From NCBI GenBank assembly GCA_027924585.1, contig BSBM01000123.1, forward strand, positions 17,190,001 to 17,254,000: a DNA stretch of 64,000 nucleotides, written 5' to 3'. Shown here piece by piece: positions 12,615-22,290 of this stretch. A program made the position numbers and the translations under genes. The stretch is from Larix kaempferi. Its lineage: Eukaryota; Streptophyta; Pinopsida; Pinales; Pinaceae. Within the stretch, counting starts at the first letter, position 1, and each line of letters begins with the position of its first letter. The notes under the pieces are model-generated. The model was not told the origin of the DNA, did no database searches, and saw nothing but the letters and a program-made list of their open reading frames with translations.

Positions 12615-15600
12615 GACCACACATCAGAACCCTATGTTAAACATCCTGATGAACCAGAACCTCCCGAGGACGAAACCCAACCACTTCCACGCAACAGAAA
12701 TCCCCCATTTCCATAAAAACTTGTCCGGAATACAACAGAAGAGGAAGAGAATACAATATTAAACGGATTCAAACACCTAAACATCCAAATCCCAATTTTA
12801 CAAGCCATAAGGGATGTGCCCATCTGCAACAAATTCATTAGAGAAAATTGCCTAAAGAAGCCAGGAAGGAGGAAGCATGACCCACCAACTATTAATGTAG
12901 TGGGACAATTGGCCGATTTGATGCTAGGTGTCATAATAAATCCTAAATATCTTGATCCTGGTAGTCCTGTAGTAAACGTCACCATAAATAACAAGCAAAT
13001 AAATAAAAGCTTAATAGATTTGGGAGCTGCGATCAATGTCATGACTAAGGAAACCATGTTATACCTCGGATTCCAATCACTGGTCAGACCAACCACAACA
13101 GTACTCCAACTAGCAGACACGTCCACTGTGAAGCCTGAAGGAATGCTAGAAGACATTATAATCAATATCGAGTCCTGGGAATACCCAGCTGATTTTATAA
13201 TAATCAAAATCAAAAGCAAACTTAGTGGCTATCCAATTATCCTGGGTAGACCTTGGTTAGCAACTGCGGATGCTTACATAGGTTATCGATCAGGAAATAT
13301 GACAATCACCAGTGGACATACCAGGAAGAAAATCACAATCTACCCACCAGCAATGAAATCTTCAGAGTTAGAATATCAAAATTGGACTGATGATTACCAG
13401 AACACACCAAATCATGACCTCCAACCTATCCTAACCATTGATGTTGCAATATCTTTAAAGGCAGTAGATGAAGATGGCCATATAGATAGATTTATACAAA
13501 ATATATCTCCTAACAATCATGTTATTCAATAATTTTTTTCTATAGAAACAGGTGAAAGTTCAAAACATAACATGGATGACTTATGGACAGAAGTACTTCC
13601 AGAACAGATTGAGAAGATAAAAGTCATGGAAATTCACCCTGGCAAAACAGTCAACATAAAGTCCAATTTGGAACCGGAGCAAGAAGAGAAATTGATGAAG
13701 ATACTAGCACAACAAAATAAAGCATTTGCATGGACATATGCAGATATCAAAGGAATACATCCTAATATCTACAAACACTACATTTACATAAAAGAAGTTT
13801 CTACTCCCATCAGGCAACCACAAAGAAGGCTGAACCCTGCACTAAAAGACATAGTCAAAGTGGAATTACAAAATTTATTAGATGCAGGGTTCATCTATCC
13901 AATATCTGATAGTGAGTGGGTCTCACCACTAATCATAGTGCCCAAAAAAGGAGGCAAATGGAGAATTTGTGTGGACTACAGGGAGCTGAATAAAGAAATA
14001 AAGAAAGATCATTTTTCACTTCCATTTATAGACCAGGTGCTGGATACATTATCTGGAAACAAGTACTTCTCATTCTTAGATGGTTTCAGTGGGTACAATC
14101 AAATTTTAATACACCCAGCTGATCAAGATAAGACGACCTTCACATGCCCATGGGGAACTTACGCCTATAGGGTCCTACCCTTTGGTCTATGTAACGCCCC
14201 AACAACATTTCAAAGAGCCATACTGAGTATTTTCTTCGATTTTCTAAATAACAAAATGGAATTCTTCATGGATGATTTCACACCTTATGGACAGAGATTT
14301 GACCAGGCATTGAAAAATATTGAATTAGTATTAAATAAATGTATTGAAATGAGCTTGTGCCTAAGTAATGACAAATGCAGGATGTTAATGTAAGAAGGAA
14401 TTGTTCTAGGACATCATATATCATAGAGAGGTATAGAGGTGGATCAAGCCAAAGTCTCAGTAATCAGAACACTGCCCCCACCTGTCAAACAAGGAGATGT
14501 GAGAAGCTTCCTTGGACAGACAGGATACTATAGAAGGTTTATTGAGAATTATAGCAAAATTGCTGCCCCCATGTTTGCACTTCTCACAAAAGACAATGAG
14601 TTCATATGGACAAGCAACTGCATGTCAGCCTTTGAAAGTCTTAAACAGAAAACCATCACAGCACCAATACTTCAAGGACCAAACTGGGAAATTCCATTTC
14701 ACATTCACACCGATGCATCAGATAAAGACATTGGATCTGTGCTTGGGAAAGAACAAGACAAGAAACCCTATGCCATATACTATATAAGCAAAAATTTGGT
14801 TGGGGCAGAACTCAACTACACAATCACAGAGAAGGAATTATGGCAGTCATACATGCAATCAATAAATTCAAGAATTACATTACAGGATACCAAAGTTTTA
14901 TCCATACTAACCACTCAACGATCAGATATCTTATGAACAAGCCTAATACCAGTGCAAGAATTATTCGATGGATGCTACTTCTACAGGAATTCGACATCAC
15001 TATAATAGATAAACCAGGCAAGCATAATGTCATAGCAGACTTTTTGTCAAGAGTAACACATGGGAAAGATAATGAATTGGTTCAAGATAATTTCCCTGAT
15101 GAGCACCTTTTTTCCATATCAATAAAAAGCCCATGGTTTGCTGACATAGAAAACTATTTGGTATTCGGGAAGTTTCCAAAACATTACAGCTATAAAGAAA
15201 GGACAAAAGTAATAAGACAAAGTGCCACATATACATGGATAGAGGGCATGCTTTTTAAACAGGGACCAGATCAAGTACTTAGAAGGTGCATTAGGGAAGA
15301 TGAGGTACATGACATAATGCATGCCACCCACAATGAACCCTGTGGAGGACACTACGCTGCAAAAAGGACAGCCTCCAAGATCTTGCAAACAGGGTATTAT
15401 TGGCCAACACTCCACAGAGATGCTTATGAGTATGTGTCCCATTGTGACGATTGCCAGAGAATGGGAAAACCAACACAAAAACAAGAAATGCCACTACATC
15501 CACAAATCTCTTTAGAGGCATTCGATAAGTGGGGATTCGATTTTGTTGGCCCATTCAACCCACAGTCCAATCAGAAGAGATACATCCTTGTATGCACTGA

Positions 15601-16414
15601 TTACCTTACAAAATGGACAGAGGTAGCAACACTGGCTGCTGCAAATGAAACCAGTGTGGCCAAATTCTTTATTGATCAGATCTTTCACATATTTGGGGTG
15701 CCAAGAGAAGTAGTTTATGATCAAGGACCACAATTCACATCAAATTTAATTGAAGACTTGGTGAAAAGAAACAATGTAAAGCACAGATAGTCATCCTCCT
15801 ACCACCCTCAAGGAAATGGTCAAGCTGAGGTAACCAATAGGGAATCAGAGAGAATCTTGACAAAAACTGTCCAACTTCACAAAAGGGATTGGGATGACAG
15901 ACTTAGTGAAGCAGTTTGGGATTACAATACTACATGGAAAACAACAACAGGATTCACACCTTATGAACTGGTCTATGGGAAAAAGGTCATGCTACCAATC
16001 GAATTTGAAGTAAAAACATTAAGAATTGCAGCCGATCTAAATATGAACCTATCAGACATTAAAAAAGAACGCATGCTACAGCTAAATCAACTGGATGAAC
16101 ACCTCCAACAAGCACTTACACATACTGAAATCATCCAACAGCAAAGAAAGAAATGGCACGACCAACACTTGAAGGATAAGAAATTCAACAAAGGTGATTG
16201 GGCACTACTCTACGACTCCAGATTGCACACATTCAAAGGAAAGATAACCACTAGATGGCTTAGACCTTACAGTATATAGAAAATTTATGACAATGGGGCT
16301 ATGAGAATTATTGCAATTGATGATGATGAGTTCCCCATTGTAGTGAATGGGCATCGCCTAAAACTCTGCAAAAAACCACAGTCCAAAGAAGAATTTACAC
16401 AAGTACTCTACTAA
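12615..16414 (+). pseudogene. Athila-like pol: protease, RT, RNase H, integrase; multiple stops and one frameshift
   Basis: Protease region 12816-13532: active site LIDLGAAIN at 13011-13037, where D-S-G is expected, so D-L-G. RT 13572-14393: KWRICVDYRELN at about 13957-13992 and FMDDF near 14266. RNase H 14439 to about 15060: HTDASDKDIGS. Integrase about 15290-16280: zinc finger HATHNEPCGGHY...CDDCQ, then catalytic contexts FDFVGPF, YDQGPQF and SSYHPQGNGQAE. Stops at 12714, 13530, 14391, 14424, 15788 and 16277. A probable 1-base deletion near 14838 (GAATTATGGCAG) shifts the frame between RNase H and the rest. The final stop is at 16412-16414. No functional product is possible. Confidence 0.88.
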
Positions 16415-17521
16415 CAACAATTGATGCTGATAGAGCATGCTGCAAATCAGTAAAATTCAATGCATAGCATGAAAAATATATATATATATATATAAAAAGA
16501 GAAAAAAAAACCAAAAAAAAAAAAAATGTAACAGGAAGTTTACAGGGCATCGACCACAATTCAAGCAAAACAATATCTATTCAAGCGAGCCAGCGAAATA
16601 ATTCAAGCGAGGGTGCCACCTATTCAAGAGAGCCAGCAAAAAAATTCTACAACTACGGACACTCTACAGTATCATCACAAGAAGCTGCCAACTATTCAAG
16701 CGAGCTTGCAAAATAATTCAAGCGAGGGTGCCAACTATTCAAGCAAGGCTGCCATCTCTTCAAGTGAGCCTGCAAAATGATTCAAGCGAGGCTTCCATGT
16801 ATTCAAGACAGCCAGTCACATACAGCCATTAAACCATCCAATAAGAAAAAACATCGCATGACTCATATCCTCAACAGGCACAACTTTCAAAAGAAGGCAA
16901 TGCAGCAAAATTCAAAATGAAAAGAAACGGAAAAAGCAGCGCACATGCGCAACTACTAACATGCACAAATCTACTACAGAATATGCCATCCATAAAAATC
17001 ACACCAGAGCATCAAAGCAGGTACGCATAAATACCAAGGTAGTCTTTAACACGATTTTATTTTATGATTAAAGTAAAACATTATCCCACACTACATGAGA
17101 TTCTCGTCAGCTAAGGACAACTTCTACTCTAAATTGGCAGCATGGTGGAATGAACCTAAAAAGTCATGATCGCTACTTAAAATTCAGTCACCTCATCAAA
17201 TCATGATCGCAACCTTCAGTACAGAGGTCGATCATGAGAAGACAGAGATCAATCATGGAAAATAGGGGATTAAAAGTGGCAGGTACAGGTATGATGGAAA
17301 GAACAGGTGCAGAAAGACAGCGAATTAGGGTGCATAATATTCCATGACTATGCATATAAGTAACCACCCAGAATTCTCGAGAAGCAACCACCATTTGTAT
17401 TCCTCGAACCTGTAGGCAGAGCCCGACCAAGTTGAAGGTATAAAACTGCATTCCAAAAGCCCTGGTTTTGTTTGATCATAAGAGAGGTTCTCAAAATGAT
17501 AAAGGGTTTTAAAAAGAGTGA
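16415..17521 (+). other. spacer between pol and the third ORF, with TTCAAGCGAG repeats
   Basis: No gene is visible. A (TA)n run and A-rich tract lie at about 16475-16530. At 16555-16815 the words ATTCAAGCGAG, GCCAGC and GGGTGCCA recur about ten times as degenerate 20-45 bp units. At 17067-17090 an inverted near-copy of the purine-rich edge at 19861-19886 is present. Confidence 0.75.
16555..16815. repeat. degenerate tandem repeat, ATTCAAGCGAG/GCCAGC units
   Basis: At least nine copies of (A)TTCAAG(C/T)GAG or close variants are spaced irregularly by 20-45 bp and alternate with GCCAGC/GAGGGTGCCA words. The block lies between pol and the third ORF of the Athila-like element. Confidence 0.8.
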
Positions 17522-19759
17522 ACCAGAGATCACAGCATCATATACCAGAACATGAGAGTCCTACAGATCGTTCGCAGCACAGGCTGGATGCCCTTCATCC
17601 TGGGTCTGAAAGGACATGATGCAAGGATAGCATAGGAATTTGTAAGAAATTTCAAACATATTAAAGATGAACAATATGTCACCCGGGTGAAGGGGTTCCG
17701 TATCAAATTGGATGAGGAGACAATTGCCAAATTTACTGGCCTACAGAGGGGTTTGTATTGGATCAGGGATGATAGGGAGGCAAACCAAGAAGCAAAAGCA
17801 ACATTCTTTGAGCAAGGAGAGGTCTATGACGAGGACAAAAACAGAGTCAAAAGACTCTCCATGCCAGCACCATGGGAGGACGTAGCTTAAATCGTCCTAA
17901 GGTACATCACATGCTCTGGTATGTTAAGCTATGTTCCCATCTTTCATTTTCGGATCCTAGAACTGATAAGACACAGTACCCGTCATCCCTCAAATAACAA
18001 CATTAGCATCCCATTTTACCTGCTCCAATCCCTATCAGAAATGAGCAAGAAGGTGGCGAAGGGTAAAGATGATGCCTTGGCCCATCATGGGCTAATCAAG
18101 ATAATTGTTTGCGAGGAATTGAAGGCGCAGATACCAAAACTTTAGTGGGAGGAATTCATGCTGGTATCCATAGAAGATGTTCAAAGGATGAGAAGTACAC
18201 CCACAGCTAGCATACCACCTGGAGAAAGGAATGGAGTTGCCTCTGTATCAGGGGCGAAAAGGAAGATTGACCTGGACCATGTAGTAGAGACCCTAGTAGA
18301 AATAAAAAATTCAAGAGAGCACTCCCCCAGGGCAAAATCAGAAATTCCTGCCAAAAATCAAGATCCCAAGAGGAGGAGTACGAGATTCAACCAAACAGCC
18401 TGAATCCGAATAGACAAGGAAAAGAGCAAAGAACCCAGTCCCATTGTTCAAAATGTGTCGGATGGGGACGATGATCAATGGGTAGATCATGAAGACCCCA
18501 CTACAGAAGAGGAACATGATGAAGAAATGCAGGATGGAGGGGAAGAAATGAATAAAGAAGCAGAAGAAATGGATAAGGGAAAAGAGCGGAACTTAGGAGA
18601 GCAAGGCAACTTCCAGGGAAATCCTCCATCACAAGATAACCTCGAGGTCGTCACCCAACTCGCTGAGGCATGAGCAGAATTGGAGAAGCTCAGAAACGAG
18701 CTGGCAGCATTAAGGATTGGGCCAGGAAGCCAGCCCACACCTCCCCCGTTCTTAGCCGAGAAAACTCAAATACTGAAGATGCACCATGCAGAGGAGTTAC
18801 GGCTAGCTGAGTAGAAGCATTTAGCGCTTCAAGAAAAGTTGGTGGAGGCACAAGCCGAATTGACCAAAAAGGACCAAGAGGTCACCAAATTAAAAGACGT
18901 CTTAGCCACTACTGCTGGCATATATGAAAAACTGAGGGACCTCAGACCACCGTCGGCAATCTATGCAGTCTATCTGCAAGAGAAATGGGGCGAATTCCAG
19001 CTCAAGAGGTTGAAGCAAGGACTCCCTATAGAGGTAAGCACCCCCAAGGAGTTTATGGATGCATGTTTGAACTCCACAGAGCTGGAGAAAGACAAATTAA
19101 GTGAGTTCTTTTTGCATAACTTCGTGGTTTCTAGCTCGCCCAACTGGTCGCCAAACCCATATGTGGGCGATTTCCAGTTGAGGGCATTATGTTTGTGGAT
19201 GAACCACGAAATTGAGCGAGCCCAGGACTACCATATCTATGTTGCACAAAAATGGAAAACCCCATTGATGATCAGACCTGAGCCAACTCACCCTAAGGGA
19301 ATAATATATAACCACAGGATCCTCACTCAGGACGAGGAACTGATACCCATTCTCCTCGCAAAACAACAGGAGGCTGTGACTCATTTTGACATTACACTCC
19401 GCAGCACGCAGAAGGAAGTTAATGAGTCCATTAAGGAAAGATGGAGCAGGGTGGAAAACGATCTGAAGAGGAGAGAACTCCACTCTCCCCTTAGGCTTGA
19501 TGATGCCCTTTTCAAAGCCACACTCTACAAAGAATCCCTGGAAAGAAACCAACTCAGATGGATCGGGATGAGATTGAATCCCCCATTCTTTCTTTCCCCG
19601 GTCATCAAGGAACAGATAAATGAAGAGGAAGAAAGGAGGACATGGACCGGGGAGGATCAGAACTTTGGGTATCACAGGCAGGCAGGGATCCCTAGGGTGG
19701 TAGCATGGGACATCAGGGAGGTCATCGATGAATCGAATAAGTCACCCAAGGATGGGTGA
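17522..19759 (+). pseudogene. third ORF of the Athila-like element (env-like position; plant transposon domain plus acidic coiled-coil region)
   Basis: One frame runs about 746 codons with stops at 17633, 17888, 18143, 18401, 18671 and 18812. Its last 306 codons (18839-19759) are open. N-terminal part (17552-18140): LQIVRSTGW, EFVRNFK and FRIKLDEETIAKFTGL resemble the putative plant transposon domain found after pol in Athila-type elements. Middle (18455-18670): highly acidic, Glu-rich. Then a Leu/Glu/Lys heptad-like coiled coil (about 18675-18940). The C-terminal 250 residues are charged, with WKTPLMIRPEPTHPKG and RWIGMRLNPPFFLSP, and I do not recognise them. No signal peptide or convincing membrane segment is visible, so calling it envelope rests on position only. 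Confidence 0.7.
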
Positions 19760-19766
19760 ATCCTTC

Positions 19767-19781
19767 AAGTGTGGGAGAGAA
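19767..19781 (+). other. polypurine tract candidate before the 3' LTR
   Basis: AAGTGTGGGAGAGAA lies directly before TGATGAGTC, a plausible plus-strand primer followed by the LTR's TG. A second candidate, TGTGGGGGAAAA before TGTTTTAC (19861-19872), is almost as good. The truncated 5' LTR cannot decide between them. Confidence 0.5.
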
Positions 19782-21196
19782 TGATGAGTCAAGTTTTCAA
19801 GTATTTGATAACCTTTTTTCCAGCAGCCAACTCAAGCAATGGTGATGAAACATACTCATTTGTGGGGGAAAATGTTTTACTTTAATTATTTAATGAAATT
19901 GTTTTATGATTATTCTTGGATGTTAGAATGTGTATCAAATAAACTAATTATATGGAAACCAAGCGTGATTGAGCAGGTTCAGGGTCATTCAAGGATGGAC
20001 GTGTAGAAGACTAAAGGATCACCAAGCTCGACGCCCTGTTTCCTAATTAATAGAGGACGCACTCCAACTTTCAAGAGGAATCGGCATTTAGATAACTAGT
20101 TAGGATCAACATTAAATCATATAAATATGGGCCTCTTGGGTAGCGAGAGGCCCCTGCTGTTATTTTGAGAAAAACCTTGTTTTAACGTTTTCTGCCCTAT
20201 TGATACTGCGAAGTACAGACCTTTGTTTTGACATGGATTTTATATTTTAATAAGAGATTGATGATTAATTCCAGCCAGCATTTCTAAGTTTTATTCTCTC
20301 CTGAGTACAGGTTGGGGAGGGCCCCTCCAACATGTAGGTTAGGAGATTTCTATTTGCAGGTATTTCATTCAATTATGCGTTTTACATTGATGAACAGTTC
20401 TATTACATATGGAAGCGCTTGAATGATTTATTATTTCTGTAGTAGTTTATAATACATTTTATAGTACAGCAGAATAGTTTCAGTAGTCCTGTAGGTTCTT
20501 TCTTTCAGTGCATATTTCAATCAACAATTGCATGTGTATCAGCTTTGCTTTTAATATCACGGTTTATATCTGAGGTTTTTTACTGTTTCACATCGTGATT
20601 AATTTCTTTAAAGTAATAGATGGATAGCTTGAAACAATCGCACTTCGATTAAGTCTTGGGATTTAAAATGGTTTAGATTAAAATTCTAGTTTTAGGTATA
20701 AAGTAACTACAGACCTCGTTTTCTCAAATCTTAGAATAGATCTGTTAGGGCATTTTCATTTTCTAGATTTACCATTCTGCATTAAGTAATTTCATAAGAT
20801 CATCCCCTTTACTTTTAGCATTTTAATTATTTAAGATAGATTTATTGCTTTATTTCTTAGAACAGATTTACTGCTTTTGGTATCTTTATTTCTTAGAAGA
20901 GATTTACTACTTTTGGTATCTTTATTTCTTAGAATAGATTTATTGCTTTTTGTACTTTAATTATTTTAAATAGATTTATTACTTTCCAGTATTTAATTCC
21001 ATAGCCTGACTAGTTTTACATATTTAGTAGGCAACCTTTAGAACATCGATACCGACATCCAACTGTGACAGAGATTATCCTATAAGAGCACAGATAGTGC
21101 ATGCATCCCTAAATTTTGTACGTTCCTTGGGTTGACATTTAAAGTAGCCTCTTGGTATAGCTGCCCTCATTAGGCATCCATATTAGGAGCTCACCA
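19782..21196 (+). repeat. 3' LTR of the Athila-like element
   Basis: The right end GGAGCTCACCA (21186-21196) is fixed by agreement with the 5' LTR end at 10844. The left end is at 19782, or at 19873 if the second purine tract was used. TATAAATA at 20120-20127 is the likely promoter. A 36-bp internal unit is repeated about four times at 20830-20960, against three in the 5' copy. Beyond 21196 the sequence is element 3 gag on the other strand. Confidence 0.82.
20120..20127 (+). promoter_or_regulatory. TATA box of the Athila-like LTR
   Basis: TATAAATA lies about 25 bases before GAGAGGCCCC, the point where element 1 split the matching 5' LTR. The position suits a start near 20150. Confidence 0.55.
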
Positions 21197-22094
21197 ACCA
21201 GACTGGGCGTAAATAAGGTCAAATTGCTAGGCTTTTAGGATGGCCTCTTCCTCGGACTGGGGTCTCTCGAATGCCACATCCTTGGCAATGAAAGGAAGGA
21301 GAGATTTTAGAAAGTAATTTAAGAAGATACGGTCATCTAATTTGATTTTGCACAGGCTTCGGCGTCGCCGTCACTAATGGATATGGTCAGTGATGTGGGT
21401 GGCCGTATTCTGTCTGCAAAACAATAGGATCTCAACTCCCGTGTCATAGCGGACAAGTAACTGAAAGAACTGCAGGAAGGTCACGGTGAGGGAAGTAAAG
21501 GTGGCATGGGTCCCATGGGGCTGCTCAATGTACCATTTGGCTGCAGAGCCAATGAGGGTGTGTTGTAACAGACGGAGTTGAACAGAGTCGTCCACTATGG
21601 AGTTGGAGGAACACCATAGATGGAAGGACATAATATGGTTTTGGGGGTCCTCACCTGCCTTGCCCTCAAACTTAGGGATGTCTGATGGGAGCTTGGTGGG
21701 CATGTGAGGCCACGCAGGGTCGTGTCTGATGGGATCGTTGGTCAGTCTGGCCAGATTAGGAAGGTTGAGACCAGCCATGAATGGTAAACTAGTAGAAGGA
21801 TGTGACATAACTGGGGCCAATGCCCCCAAGTGGAGGGGCTGGGTTCAGGTTGGGGATGTTGCCCCCAGGGGGAGGAATGAAGGTGGTATAGGATGGTCCT
21901 ACGTTTCCAAGGGTAGTGTGAGTCACTGGTGGAGTTGTGTTGGGTATGCTAGCCACTGGGATGGGCACAGTGATCGGAATGGTGGGTGTGGGCCCCATCG
22001 AGGGCATACCCAAAGCGGGTGTGGTAGCTGGGGTGGTGGTGGATGCTCCACTAGTGGTTCCTACAAAGAAAGGGTTGGAAGTCATGCCAGCCAT
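21197..22094 (-). pseudogene. gypsy gag fragment (third element)
   Basis: Starting near 22094, a Thr/Pro/Gly-rich N-terminus (22094-21830) leads after a frame change near 21830 into a gag domain. The domain carries LPSDIPKFEGKAGEDPQNH, FHLWCSSNS, GSAAKWYIEQ and FFQLLVRYDTGVEIL, the usual retrotrans_gag motifs. Stops follow at 21374. Recognisable gag (FLKSLLP, AKDVA, SEEEAILKA, FDLIYAQSG) continues to 21197, where the Athila-like LTR interrupts it. The capsid function is lost. Confidence 0.8.
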
Positions 22095-22187
22095 GGGGCT
22101 GGTTGGTGCAGTATAAGTGGGGTTCTAGGACTCTGCCTCAAAATTAGATGTGAAATAAGGGGCGTCCGGATCGGTGACGGAGCTCTA

Positions 22188-22290
22188 TGTCGTCGACGAG
22201 TAGAGTCAAGTGATAAAGCTCGATATCTGTGACGAGTGGTATCAAGTGATGAATCTCTACATCTATGACTGGTGATGTCAAGTGAATCGT
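22188..22290. repeat. 33-36 bp tandem repeat in the third element's leader
   Basis: Three degenerate units have the pattern TCTATGT-CGACGAGT-G-ATCAAGTGA-AATC, and related words continue to about 22385 (GATGGTATCAAGTATC, GTGTCGAGTGA). Confidence 0.65.

Larger units (their letters stand above)
9834..21196 (+). mobile_element. Athila-like Ty3/gypsy retrotransposon, 5' LTR cut by the insertion of element 1
   Basis: Order: truncated 5' LTR (9834-10844), tRNA-Asp primer site (10850-10867), gag and pol in one frame (10959-16414, many stops), repeat-rich spacer, a third long frame (17522-19759), purine-rich tract and full 3' LTR (to 21196). Both LTR copies end GGAGCTCACCA. The tRNA-Asp primer, the gag type and the third ORF after integrase place it near Athila/Tat. 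The left part of its 5' LTR should lie beyond position 1, on the far side of element 1. On the right it ends inside the gag of element 3. Confidence 0.88.

Noticed and set aside
12033-13219. Several minus-strand frames up to 195 codons opposite the Athila-like gag-pol
   Set aside because: They mirror the real coding frame on the plus strand and carry no recognisable motif.
19187-19675. Minus-strand frame of 162 codons
   Set aside because: Antisense to the third ORF of the Athila-like element, with no independent support.
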